Source: Magnetococcales bacterium (GTDB taxonomy: Bacteria; Pseudomonadota; Magnetococcia; Magnetococcales; JADFZT01). From it: a stretch of DNA of 64,000 bases. The translations under genes and the position numbers were made by a program. The notes below the pieces were generated by a model. The model had not been told where the DNA came from. It saw only the letters and a program-made list of their open reading frames with translations, and did no database searches. The stretch spans positions 89,074-153,073 of the forward strand of contig JADFZT010000003.1 in assembly GCA_015232395.1 (NCBI GenBank), written 5' to 3'. Positions 19,024 through 26,526 of the stretch are shown piece after piece (within the stretch, counting starts at the first letter, position 1; every line of letters begins with the position of its first letter).

Positions 19024-21177
19024 TCAGACCATGTTCCTGAGTACTTGGGCGGCGTCATTGAGGGTCTGGATGCCGGTTTTGATCTGGCCTACCCCCGAAG
19101 AGGTCTCCTTGGCTCCCGTATTCAAGGATTTCATCGCCTCCACGACCTGCTTGATCGCTACCGACTGTTGGCGAACGTTCATGGAGATCTGCTGGGCGCT
19201 TTCAGCCGCAGCATTGACCGACTCAGCCACCTCACGGAAGGTTTCAGCGGTGTTTTGAGCGATGAGTACCCCCTGCTCTACGGTTTTGGTGCCTTCATCG
19301 GTCACCATCACCGTGGTGTTGGTGGCCTTTTGAATTTCACCCACCAGATCGTTGATCCGGGCAGCGGAACGTTTGGACTCATCCGCAAGCTTGCGGGTTT
19401 CCACCGCCAACACCGAAAACCCCTTGCCGTGCTCCCCGGCCCGAACGGCCTCGACGGCGGCATTCATGGCAAGCATTTTGGTTTCGTTGGCAAACTCGGA
19501 GACCGTATCGGTGATATCCCGAATCTGCCCGGTGCGCTCGGAAAGCTTCAAGATTTCCCGTCCAATCGCCTCCACCTTGGAACGCGTCCCTCCCATCTCC
19601 TCCAACATCTCCTCCACACGGCCCATGCCATGCTCAGCCAACTCCAGGGCCTTTTGCGCCCCGGATGCAGCCGAATCAGCCTGTTCGGAAGATTGTCTGG
19701 CAGAGGTGCCCAGCTCCTCCATGGTGGTGTTGGTTTCATTGACCGAAACCGCCTGTTGCGCCGAAACCCGCTCCTGCTGGTTGACGGTGGTGGCTATTTC
19801 AGCGGATGAGGTGGAGACCACGTTGATGATTTCGTTCAGGGGACGGCTGATGGAACGGGCAAAATACCACCCCACAGCCACCACCACCACGCTACAGATA
19901 ATGCCCAAAATCCACATCATCCGATTGAGATTATTGAGCGCTTTATAGGCCTCCTGCTGGCTGATGGTGGCGATGAGCGCCCATTTACTCCCCCCCGGCA
20001 TGCGAATGGGCGCATGGGCCAAAAGCACCTCATTGCCCAGATAATCCACCGTATTCTCTTCCAGGTCGGTCTCTCCGGTCAGGGCCTCCTCAACGTGCTC
20101 GGTCTTAAAACTCAGAATACCGATGACTGTTTTGTGGACCTGGATCTTCTCCAGATCCTGGTCAGAAATATGGCTGTTTTTCAAGCTGGAGAGAAAATCG
20201 TCCTGATCCTGAATCAGATAACGGGAGTTGGAGCGAAATTTAAAATCAGGGCCAACCAAAAAACTCTCCCCGCTCTTGCCCAGTCCGGTTTTTTCCCAAC
20301 GACCATCGTTGGTCATGATGCCGTCGATACGGGAGATGGGCATCTGGAAGATCAGGATACCGCTCTTTTTGCCGTCATCGTTGTAGATGGGAGAGGCGAT
20401 AAAGGCGGCTGGAGCGTTATAGGAGGGAGGATAGGGCTCAAAATCAGCCAGATAGACGCTTTCACCGGCATTGGCAGCCAGGGCCTGTTTGAACACCCGG
20501 CCCAAATTGGTATTGCTGTAGGGGCCATCACTCAGACGGGTGGCAAAGTCCACCTCCTTGAAAACCGAATAGATGATGTGGCCGCTATCGGGCTCCACCA
20601 GAAATAGATCGTAATAGCCGAATTTATCAACAAAATTACGCAAAACCGGATGGAACTGGCCATGGAGGCGGCTGTATTCGGAATGGTCCCGGGAGGTATC
20701 AAGCTTGTGTTTTTCCCCCACGGGATAGGGATTGGTCGAGATGTAGAGATGTTGCAGAATACGACTCACCCGATTGCGGGGCCACCAGAGGGAGAGGGCG
20801 TTGTCGGGGGCGTTGTCGGTATCGGATTCCTGCTGCACATAACGCGCCCGCAGACGCTCTTCGTTCTCTTTGAGGTTTTGATCATACCCCAGCCCCACCT
20901 CCTCTTCCGCAGCGAAAAAAGCCCCGGTGAGTCCCTCCATGGCCTCGACAATCATGATATCCTCGGAGAGGGTCAGCACCTGGTTGTTGATCACCTGAAA
21001 ATAGCGATTGATCTCGGCCTGCTTGGACTCCCGGATCAGGGCAAGACGGTTAAAGGCATCCTGCTGCAAGGCTTCGCTGCTGGTTTGGTAGGCATAGAGC
21101 CCTACAAACATGAATGGCCCCAAACCCATCAGCAAAAACAATCCGATCAATTTGGTGGACAGTCGCATCTTCCCCAT
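19024..21177 (-). CDS. Methyl-accepting chemotaxis protein with dCache-like sensor
   Basis: 717 residues. TM1 about 8-29, a periplasmic region of about 385 residues of dCache type (YYDLFLVEPDSGHIIYSVFKE, GILIFQMPISRIDGIM, GKSGESFLVGPD), TM2 about 420-440, a short HAMP-like segment (RSISRPLNEIINVV) and a methyl-accepting domain with the hairpin signature NETKMLAMNAAVEAVRAGEHGKGF. Start supported by GGGGGAG upstream. Only classical chemoreceptor in the window and the presumed input of this CheA/CheW/CheR/CheB set, comparable to WspA. No C-terminal CheR-docking pentapeptide; the protein ends in LRNMV. Ligand unknown. Confidence 0.92.
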   Translation of the reverse strand: MGKMRLSTKLIGLFLLMGLGPFMFVGLYAYQTSSEALQQDAFNRLALIRESKQAEINRYFQVINNQVLTLSEDIMIVEAMEGLTGAFFAAEEEVGLGYDQNLKENEERLRARYVQQESDTDNAPDNALSLWWPRNRVSRILQHLYISTNPYPVGEKHKLDTSRDHSEYSRLHGQFHPVLRNFVDKFGYYDLFLVEPDSGHIIYSVFKEVDFATRLSDGPYSNTNLGRVFKQALAANAGESVYLADFEPYPPSYNAPAAFIASPIYNDDGKKSGILIFQMPISRIDGIMTNDGRWEKTGLGKSGESFLVGPDFKFRSNSRYLIQDQDDFLSSLKNSHISDQDLEKIQVHKTVIGILSFKTEHVEEALTGETDLEENTVDYLGNEVLLAHAPIRMPGGSKWALIATISQQEAYKALNNLNRMMWILGIICSVVVVAVGWYFARSISRPLNEIINVVSTSSAEIATTVNQQERVSAQQAVSVNETNTTMEELGTSARQSSEQADSAASGAQKALELAEHGMGRVEEMLEEMGGTRSKVEAIGREILKLSERTGQIRDITDTVSEFANETKMLAMNAAVEAVRAGEHGKGFSVLAVETRKLADESKRSAARINDLVGEIQKATNTTVMVTDEGTKTVEQGVLIAQNTAETFREVAESVNAAAESAQQISMNVRQQSVAIKQVVEAMKSLNTGAKETSSGVGQIKTGIQTLNDAAQVLRNMV

Positions 21178-21276
21178 GGTTATTCTCTCCCCCGCCTGCT
21201 ATTTCCAGAGGCCGTCAAAGGAAAAACTCCCTCTCCGACAGCCAGATGAATTACCAAAAAAATACCCGGTCGGAAC

Positions 21277-22338
21277 TTATACTGTTTCGTTGACGGAAAG
21301 CTCTTCGCTCCCCAACACCTTTTCCAGATTGAGGAGGCTGAACATTTCCTCCTCATAGCGAGCCGCACCCTTTAAAAAGTCCTTTTTCAAGGTGCCCACG
21401 GCAGAGGGTGCCCGGGTGATTTCCGAAGGGGACAAGTGGATCACATCCACCACATCATGCACCAACACCCCCACGGTAATCTCCCCCACCACCGCCACCA
21501 AGGCCATGGCAGGAGGGGAATCGGGCAAGGGGGGAATCCCCAAAAATCCCGATATTTCCACCATGGTCAGGATTTCACCCCGCAGATTCATCGAGCCGAC
21601 GATATGATCAGGACAGCAGGGAATCGGCGTCACCTGCCGAAGCTGGGTAAAACCTCGAACGATGTCGAGACCAATCCCCAGCCGCTCGCCATACAACTCC
21701 ACCACTGCCAAAGAGGCCAAGCCCTCCATGACCTGCTCATCCAGAGCACGCATCAGGCGTTTGGCCCGTTCCCGAAAAACCCCTCTCTCGGACTCAGTAG
21801 CCTCCGGGTTGAACAGCCGGGGCTCAGCCAGCAGCTCCAACTCCGTCTCTTCAGACTCCTCCTCACCCCCTTCCCCTGGATCCCCTCCCAGGGGAATAAA
21901 ACGGAACAGCCGTGCCGCATCCAGGAGCATCACCATCTCTTCGCCGTCGATGGCGACCCCGGTGATAAATTTTTGCTGACGTCGGGATTCAAATTCGCCA
22001 AAAGCCGGGGCTTGGTCCACCTCCCCCTCCCCCAGAACCCGCACTTCCAGGACTTCATTGACCACCAGCCCCAACCCCCGATCCGGCCCATCCAAGACCA
22101 GGATGGCATCGGTCAAACGATAGGGTTTGGTATGGCACCCCATCCGAATATTGAGATCCATCACCGGAATCACCTGCCCCCGCAGGTTGAGCACGCCGAC
22201 GATATAGGGAGGGGCCTCCTCCATGGGGGTGATCTCCGGCAGCCGGACAATCTCCCGCACCAGAGTGGCATTGACCCCGTAGAGCTTACCGGTCAGGCTG
22301 AAAACCAGATGGGAACCTTGATCCAGGGAATGGTCCAT
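21277..22338 (-). CDS. Tandem CheW-CheW adaptor protein
   Basis: 353 residues with two CheW domains. The first begins HLVFSLTGKLYGVNATLVREIV with GVLNLRGQVIPVMDL; the second has LASLAVVELYGERLGIGLDIVRGF with GSMNLRGEILTMVEISGFLGI. They are separated by a roughly 50-residue Glu-rich linker. CheW couples receptors to CheA. Having two in one chain resembles a fusion of WspB and WspD. Start uncertain: ATG 22338 is used, while a GTG at 22380 would add 14 residues; neither has a convincing ribosome site. Confidence 0.85.
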   Translation of the reverse strand: MDHSLDQGSHLVFSLTGKLYGVNATLVREIVRLPEITPMEEAPPYIVGVLNLRGQVIPVMDLNIRMGCHTKPYRLTDAILVLDGPDRGLGLVVNEVLEVRVLGEGEVDQAPAFGEFESRRQQKFITGVAIDGEEMVMLLDAARLFRFIPLGGDPGEGGEEESEETELELLAEPRLFNPEATESERGVFRERAKRLMRALDEQVMEGLASLAVVELYGERLGIGLDIVRGFTQLRQVTPIPCCPDHIVGSMNLRGEILTMVEISGFLGIPPLPDSPPAMALVAVVGEITVGVLVHDVVDVIHLSPSEITRAPSAVGTLKKDFLKGAARYEEEMFSLLNLEKVLGSEELSVNETV

Positions 22339-22380
22339 GGAGAGAGCCAAAGCCTTTCTGATGGAAAAACACCCTACCAC

Positions 22381-22569
22381 TCAAGACAAAATGACAGGTT
22401 AATTTAGTGTTATTACGAACTATTTACAATTAAATTCCAATTTTCCAAAAAGAAGCGACCTCCTCACAACCTGGAATTCGAGCCCCCAACCACATGGAAT
22501 TCGAACACTCAACCATCCAGAATTCAATCAGGGCACTACCGGGAACAAAATCCTCCCTTTCAGAATGAT
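22381..22569. other. Spacer with three imperfect GGAATTCGA repeats
   Basis: Between cheR and the double cheW gene. Contains TGGAATTCGAgcccccAACCA, TGGAATTCGAacactcAACCA and a degenerate CAGAATTCA copy (about 22470-22530, spacing near 26 bp). Each contains an EcoRI-type palindrome GAATTC. Could be operator-like or a relic repeat. Confidence 0.45.
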
Positions 22570-24150
22570 TCACTCCCTATTTTTTTCTCCCAACATCCCT
22601 TCCACTTGAGCAACCAACGCCCCAGCCGTCCACTCCTCATAGGTCTCAATGCTGGCATCATCCGGCAAACTGCGTAGCAGCTCCAAAGCGGACTGGCGCA
22701 TTTTTTGAGCCCGTGGGAGATCCCCCCGCCGCTGATAGATCGCCCCCAACTCCAAAAAGGCCGGAATGTGGGTTGGGTCCAGATAGATCACCTTATTCAA
22801 CAACTCCCTGGCCTCTCCATCCTGCCCCTGCTCCTCAAGAATATGGGCCAAAAGGTAAAGGGGCGCGGCGTTGAAGCCATCCACCTGCATCGCCTGGCGG
22901 CAACACCCTTCTGCCGCCCGTCGATCCCCCAGGTTGGCGTGACAGCGGGCCAACAGATGGAGCAGACCAAAATGATTCGATGACTGTTTTAATCCCCGCT
23001 TGGCTCGGGCGGCGGACTCGGCATAGGCCCCCCGCCCAAAAAGATCCGACGCCTCTGCAAAAAGCCCCTCCACATCCGGCGATTTGGCAATCCCTTTGGG
23101 AGTCGGCTTGGCAGAAGTCGAACGGCCTCCCTTCCAGGGCTGGGCAGTGGTTTTTTTCGAGGTGCTGACAGGCTTTTTGGACCATGAACCCACCCCCCCC
23201 TTGAATCCCGCTTTTTCCGACTTGAAGGGAGGAGGAGAAGCCAGAGGAACCTCCGAAGAGGGAAAAGAAGGGAAGTCCGCAGCCAACGATTCCAGGGGAC
23301 GCTGAAACACCACCGACTCGGGAAAGGTTTTCAACACCAAGCCACTCTCCCCCCGGGTGGCGGCCTGACGTACCTCGGGGGAAAGCTCGGCATGACCGGT
23401 CATAAGATATCCCCCGGGACGCAGGGTCTGGGCAAATTTAGTCATCAACCGGGCAACGGTCTCCTGATCAAAATAGATAAAAACGTTACGGCAGACGATC
23501 AGATCCATCTCCCGCAAATCTCCGACAATACCTGGAAAACCATCGCGAATCAGGTTGATTCGGGAAAACTTGACCCGCTTACGGATCCGCTCAACAAGTT
23601 GCCACTCCTCTTTGACCCGCTGGAAATAAACATCCAACAGGTCTTTATCCATCCCCCGGAACGACCACGGACCATAGATCCCCTGACGGGCTGTTTTCAG
23701 AGCGGTACCGTTGATATCACTCCCCAAGATAAACACCCCCGACTTATCCAAGGTCAGGGAGAGACTCTCCAGCATCATCGCCAGGGTGTAGGGTTCCTCC
23801 CCGGTGGAGCAACCCGCACTCCAGATCCGCAATGGTTTGTTGGGAGAACGTTTGGCCAGCAGTTCCGGCAGGAGGGTGCGTTTGAGCAGGGCCATCTGCC
23901 CCGCATCCCGGAAAAAATAACTCTCTCCAATCGTCAGCTCCAACACCAACTCCCGCCACTCCATTTCGCTCTCATGGGTGGGGGTTTCCAGCAGGGAGAG
24001 ATAAAGCTCGGGACCGGAAAAGCCGAAACGCCGGGTGCGCAGCCGGATCTGTTTAGCAAGCAGGAGATAGTCGGGCTCAGGAATAATCAGGCCGGTATGC
24101 CGTGCGATCAACTGACTGAAGCGTTCCAGCAGGGCACTGTCCAAGGTCAA
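22570..24150 (-). CDS. cheR: CheR-type methyltransferase with TPR domain
   Basis: 526 residues. N-terminal CheR helical domain, then the SAM-binding CheR domain (WSAGCSTGEEPYTLAMML near 110-126; GSDINGTALKTARQGIYG; DLIVCRNVFIYF). A Pro/Ser/Lys-rich linker (about 300-355) leads to TPR-like repeats (AYAESAARAKRGLKQ, FGLLHLLARCHANLGD, AAPLYLLAHILEEQGQ). This CheR-TPR layout matches WspC. Methylates chemoreceptor glutamates. The start is a TTG overlapping the metF stop (TTGA), so it is coupled to metF. Confidence 0.9.
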   Translation of the reverse strand: MTLDSALLERFSQLIARHTGLIIPEPDYLLLAKQIRLRTRRFGFSGPELYLSLLETPTHESEMEWRELVLELTIGESYFFRDAGQMALLKRTLLPELLAKRSPNKPLRIWSAGCSTGEEPYTLAMMLESLSLTLDKSGVFILGSDINGTALKTARQGIYGPWSFRGMDKDLLDVYFQRVKEEWQLVERIRKRVKFSRINLIRDGFPGIVGDLREMDLIVCRNVFIYFDQETVARLMTKFAQTLRPGGYLMTGHAELSPEVRQAATRGESGLVLKTFPESVVFQRPLESLAADFPSFPSSEVPLASPPPFKSEKAGFKGGVGSWSKKPVSTSKKTTAQPWKGGRSTSAKPTPKGIAKSPDVEGLFAEASDLFGRGAYAESAARAKRGLKQSSNHFGLLHLLARCHANLGDRRAAEGCCRQAMQVDGFNAAPLYLLAHILEEQGQDGEARELLNKVIYLDPTHIPAFLELGAIYQRRGDLPRAQKMRQSALELLRSLPDDASIETYEEWTAGALVAQVEGMLGEKNRE

Positions 24151-25085
24151 GCACCGGCGGGGGCATCACCCCCGGAAGAGGTGGCAGATGGGGCCGCGTC
24201 AGCCTGGAACCCCAAGGCATCCAAAATCTGGGAAACCGGGCCTTGTTGGTTCAACGTGAAAAAATGCAGTCCCGGCGCCCCACCGTCCAGGAGCTCCCGA
24301 CACTGTCGAACCGCCAACTGAATGCCCGCTGCCTTCATTTGGGCCGGATCTCCCTGAAGCCGCTCCATGGTGGAAGTCAACCAACCGGGCAAGGCTGAAC
24401 CACACAGTTGGGCCAGGCGACGGATCTGTTTATAATCAGTCACCGGCATGATCCCTGGAATGATGGGAATGTTGATCCCCTCTTTACGACACGCTTCGAC
24501 AAAGCTGAAATAGGCGCTGTTCTCGAAAAAAAACTGGGTCACGGCAAACGCAGCCCCGGCTTCCACCTTGCGGCGAAAATGGCTCAGATCGGTTTGGGCA
24601 TCCGCAGCCTCCGGGTGCACCTCCGGATAAGCAGCCACCCCCACCCGAAAATGGGGATATTTTTCCCGGATAAAGGCGACAAAACCATCCGCATAACGAA
24701 AAGCCCCCCGCTCCAACGCCCCTTGGGGCATATCCTGGGGCTGATCCCCCCGCAGGGCGAGCAGGTGGGTAATGCCGTGGCTGTCGATGGTGTCAAGAAC
24801 CGCTGTCAGGGCCTTCGCGTCATCCCCCACACAGGTCAGGTGCGCCACGGTCTCAACATCTATCCCCCGAACCACATCCCCCATCAACTCCAGAGTCCGC
24901 TGCCGACTGCCCCCCCCGGCGCCATAGGTGATGGAGACAAACTCCGGACCATAACGGGCCAGGCCGTTGACCGCCTTCCAAAAGGCCGGCTCCTTTTCTT
25001 TAAGCTTGGGGGGGAAAAATTCAAAGGAAATACCCGCCCCAGCCACACCGCCCGTGGGCGCTTTTCCCTGGATAATCTTCTCCAT
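24147..25085 (-). CDS. metF: 5,10-methylenetetrahydrofolate reductase
   Basis: 312 residues. N-terminal ISFEFFPPK, then EFVSITYGAGGG, AHLTCVGDD, HLLALRGDQPQD, AAYPEVHPEA, AVTQFFFENSAYF and IPIIPGIMPVTD, all signatures of the MetF flavoprotein TIM barrel. Makes 5-methyl-THF for methionine synthesis. ATG 25085 has AAGAGGA upstream; a GTG at 25103 also has a good ribosome site and would add six residues. Its stop overlaps the start of cheR, an unusual pairing of one-carbon metabolism with chemoreceptor methylation. Confidence 0.95.
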   Translation of the reverse strand: MEKIIQGKAPTGGVAGAGISFEFFPPKLKEKEPAFWKAVNGLARYGPEFVSITYGAGGGSRQRTLELMGDVVRGIDVETVAHLTCVGDDAKALTAVLDTIDSHGITHLLALRGDQPQDMPQGALERGAFRYADGFVAFIREKYPHFRVGVAAYPEVHPEAADAQTDLSHFRRKVEAGAAFAVTQFFFENSAYFSFVEACRKEGINIPIIPGIMPVTDYKQIRRLAQLCGSALPGWLTSTMERLQGDPAQMKAAGIQLAVRQCRELLDGGAPGLHFFTLNQQGPVSQILDALGFQADAAPSATSSGGDAPAGA

Positions 25086-25269
25086 CGATTCCTCTTGTTC
25101 CACCAGACACCCCCCTCAATCAAGGTGCACCCGGTATGATCTCTCTCTGGTTTGCCTTCGGGGGAGCCATCCAGCCAACGCCATCAACCCCATTCAGACC
25201 CTCTATCCAGCGACAGCCATCGATTCAGCTACAGCCTATCGATTTCGCTGACTGGCCAGCCGGATATTT

Positions 25270-25683
25270 CTACTCCGGCAATTCGCTCAAGGTCCAATAG
25301 ATGCTGATGGTGCGGATGACATCTACAAATTGGATATAATCCACCGGTTTGACCATATAGCCCGCCACCCCCAGATCAAAGCTTTTCACCCGGTCCAGCT
25401 CATCCTTGGAGGTGGTCAAAATCACCACTGGAATTCTTTTTTTGGCCGGATCCTTTTTGACTACCTCCAAAAACTCCAGCCCATTCATCCGTGGCATATT
25501 GAGATCCAGCAGGATGATACAGGGCCAGGGGTTTTCCTTGTCATCCAGCCAAGCCACCGCCTCCTCGCCGTTACCGACCCTGAAGAGGGGATTGGTGACA
25601 TGGATCTTTTTCAAGGCCCGCTTGACGGTCATCGCATCCACCCGGTCATCTTCCACCAGGAGAATGGGTTGCGTGGCATTCAT
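25270..25683 (-). CDS. Single-domain response regulator, Rcp1-like
   Basis: 137 residues, one receiver. ILLVEDDRVDAMTV, phosphoacceptor Asp60 in ILLDLNMPRMNGLEFL, switch TTS and K112 in MVKPVD. This form is typical of Rcp1-type regulators that pair with phytochrome-like kinases. Starts 12 bases after the preceding kinase with AGGAAGGAG upstream, so the two form a pair. Nothing is fused to it, so output must be by protein contact or phosphotransfer. Confidence 0.88.
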   Translation of the reverse strand: MNATQPILLVEDDRVDAMTVKRALKKIHVTNPLFRVGNGEEAVAWLDDKENPWPCIILLDLNMPRMNGLEFLEVVKKDPAKKRIPVVILTTSKDELDRVKSFDLGVAGYMVKPVDYIQFVDVIRTISIYWTLSELPE

Positions 25684-25695
25684 GACAGCTCCTTC

Positions 25696-26526
25696 CTAAG
25701 AGGCCTCCCGGGCCAGGGTAAAATAAAAAGTGCTCCCCTCTCCCGGTGCCGATTCCAGCCAAACCCGCCCCCCGTGGAGGGCGACGATTTTTTTGACCAG
25801 GGTGAGCCCCACACCGGTGGATTCATATTCGTCACCACCCTGGAGGGTCTGAAAAATTTGAAAAATCCGCTCGTGATCCTTTTTGGGGATGCCGGGACCG
25901 TTATCGGTGACAGAAAATCGATAATGGCTCTCCCCTTCCGCCTCCCAGGCGACCTCCACCAAACCGGCCTCCTTGTCCATATATTTGATCCCATTGGACA
26001 ATAGATTCTGAAAAATCTGCCCCAGACGGGTCTTTTCACCGGTAATGGCAGGCATCTCATCGGGGATGGTGATTTGAATGTGTCCGGGCGGACTCAAACT
26101 ATCGATCACCTCCACCAGCAGCTTGTGGAGGTTGACCGGCACAATCGCCTCCCGCATGCGACCGATACGGGAATATTGCAGCACCCCGTTGATCAGGCTC
26201 TCCATGCGTTTTACCCGGCTGATGATCAGGCCCATCTGCTCCTGGCCATCCTCATCCAACACATCCTCATAATCTTCCGAAAGCCACTGCACCAGAGAGT
26301 TGATGGCCCGCAAAGGGGCCTTGAGATCATGGGAGACCACATAGGCGAACTCCTTCAACTCCTGATTGGAACTCTCAAGCTCGGCAATGAGCTGCCTCTC
26401 CCGCTCCCCACCAGCCGCAGCCAGGCGGGCCTCCAGCTCAGCAATTCTGCGACGAGCCTGGATGAGTTCCGCCTGTGGACCCTCACCAGCCGCCGTGGCA
26501 TCGGTCACGTCATTGTCACCACTCAT
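25696..26526 (-). CDS. Soluble histidine kinase (coiled coil-HisKA-HATPase), Cph1-like core
   Basis: 276 residues without a sensor domain. A coiled coil (about 15-60) leads into HisKA with His66 in SHDLKAPLRAINSL, then HATPase (NLLSNGIKYMD, DNGPGIPKKD, STGVGLTLVKKIV). The H-box and GVGL form are those of phytochrome-type kinases. Overlaps the upstream fusion protein's stop (ATGA) and shares a closely similar kinase core with it (DFAYIVSHDLKAPFRAIGSL), so the two probably arose by duplication and may heterodimerise. The likely partner is the Rcp1-like regulator downstream. Confidence 0.88.
   Translation of the reverse strand: MSGDNDVTDATAAGEGPQAELIQARRRIAELEARLAAAGGERERQLIAELESSNQELKEFAYVVSHDLKAPLRAINSLVQWLSEDYEDVLDEDGQEQMGLIISRVKRMESLINGVLQYSRIGRMREAIVPVNLHKLLVEVIDSLSPPGHIQITIPDEMPAITGEKTRLGQIFQNLLSNGIKYMDKEAGLVEVAWEAEGESHYRFSVTDNGPGIPKKDHERIFQIFQTLQGGDEYESTGVGLTLVKKIVALHGGRVWLESAPGEGSTFYFTLAREAS

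Noticed and set aside
22465..22535. tRNA gene suggested by TTCGAGCCCCC/TTCGAACAC words
   Set aside because: No matching acceptor, D or anticodon arms; the words belong to a short direct repeat.
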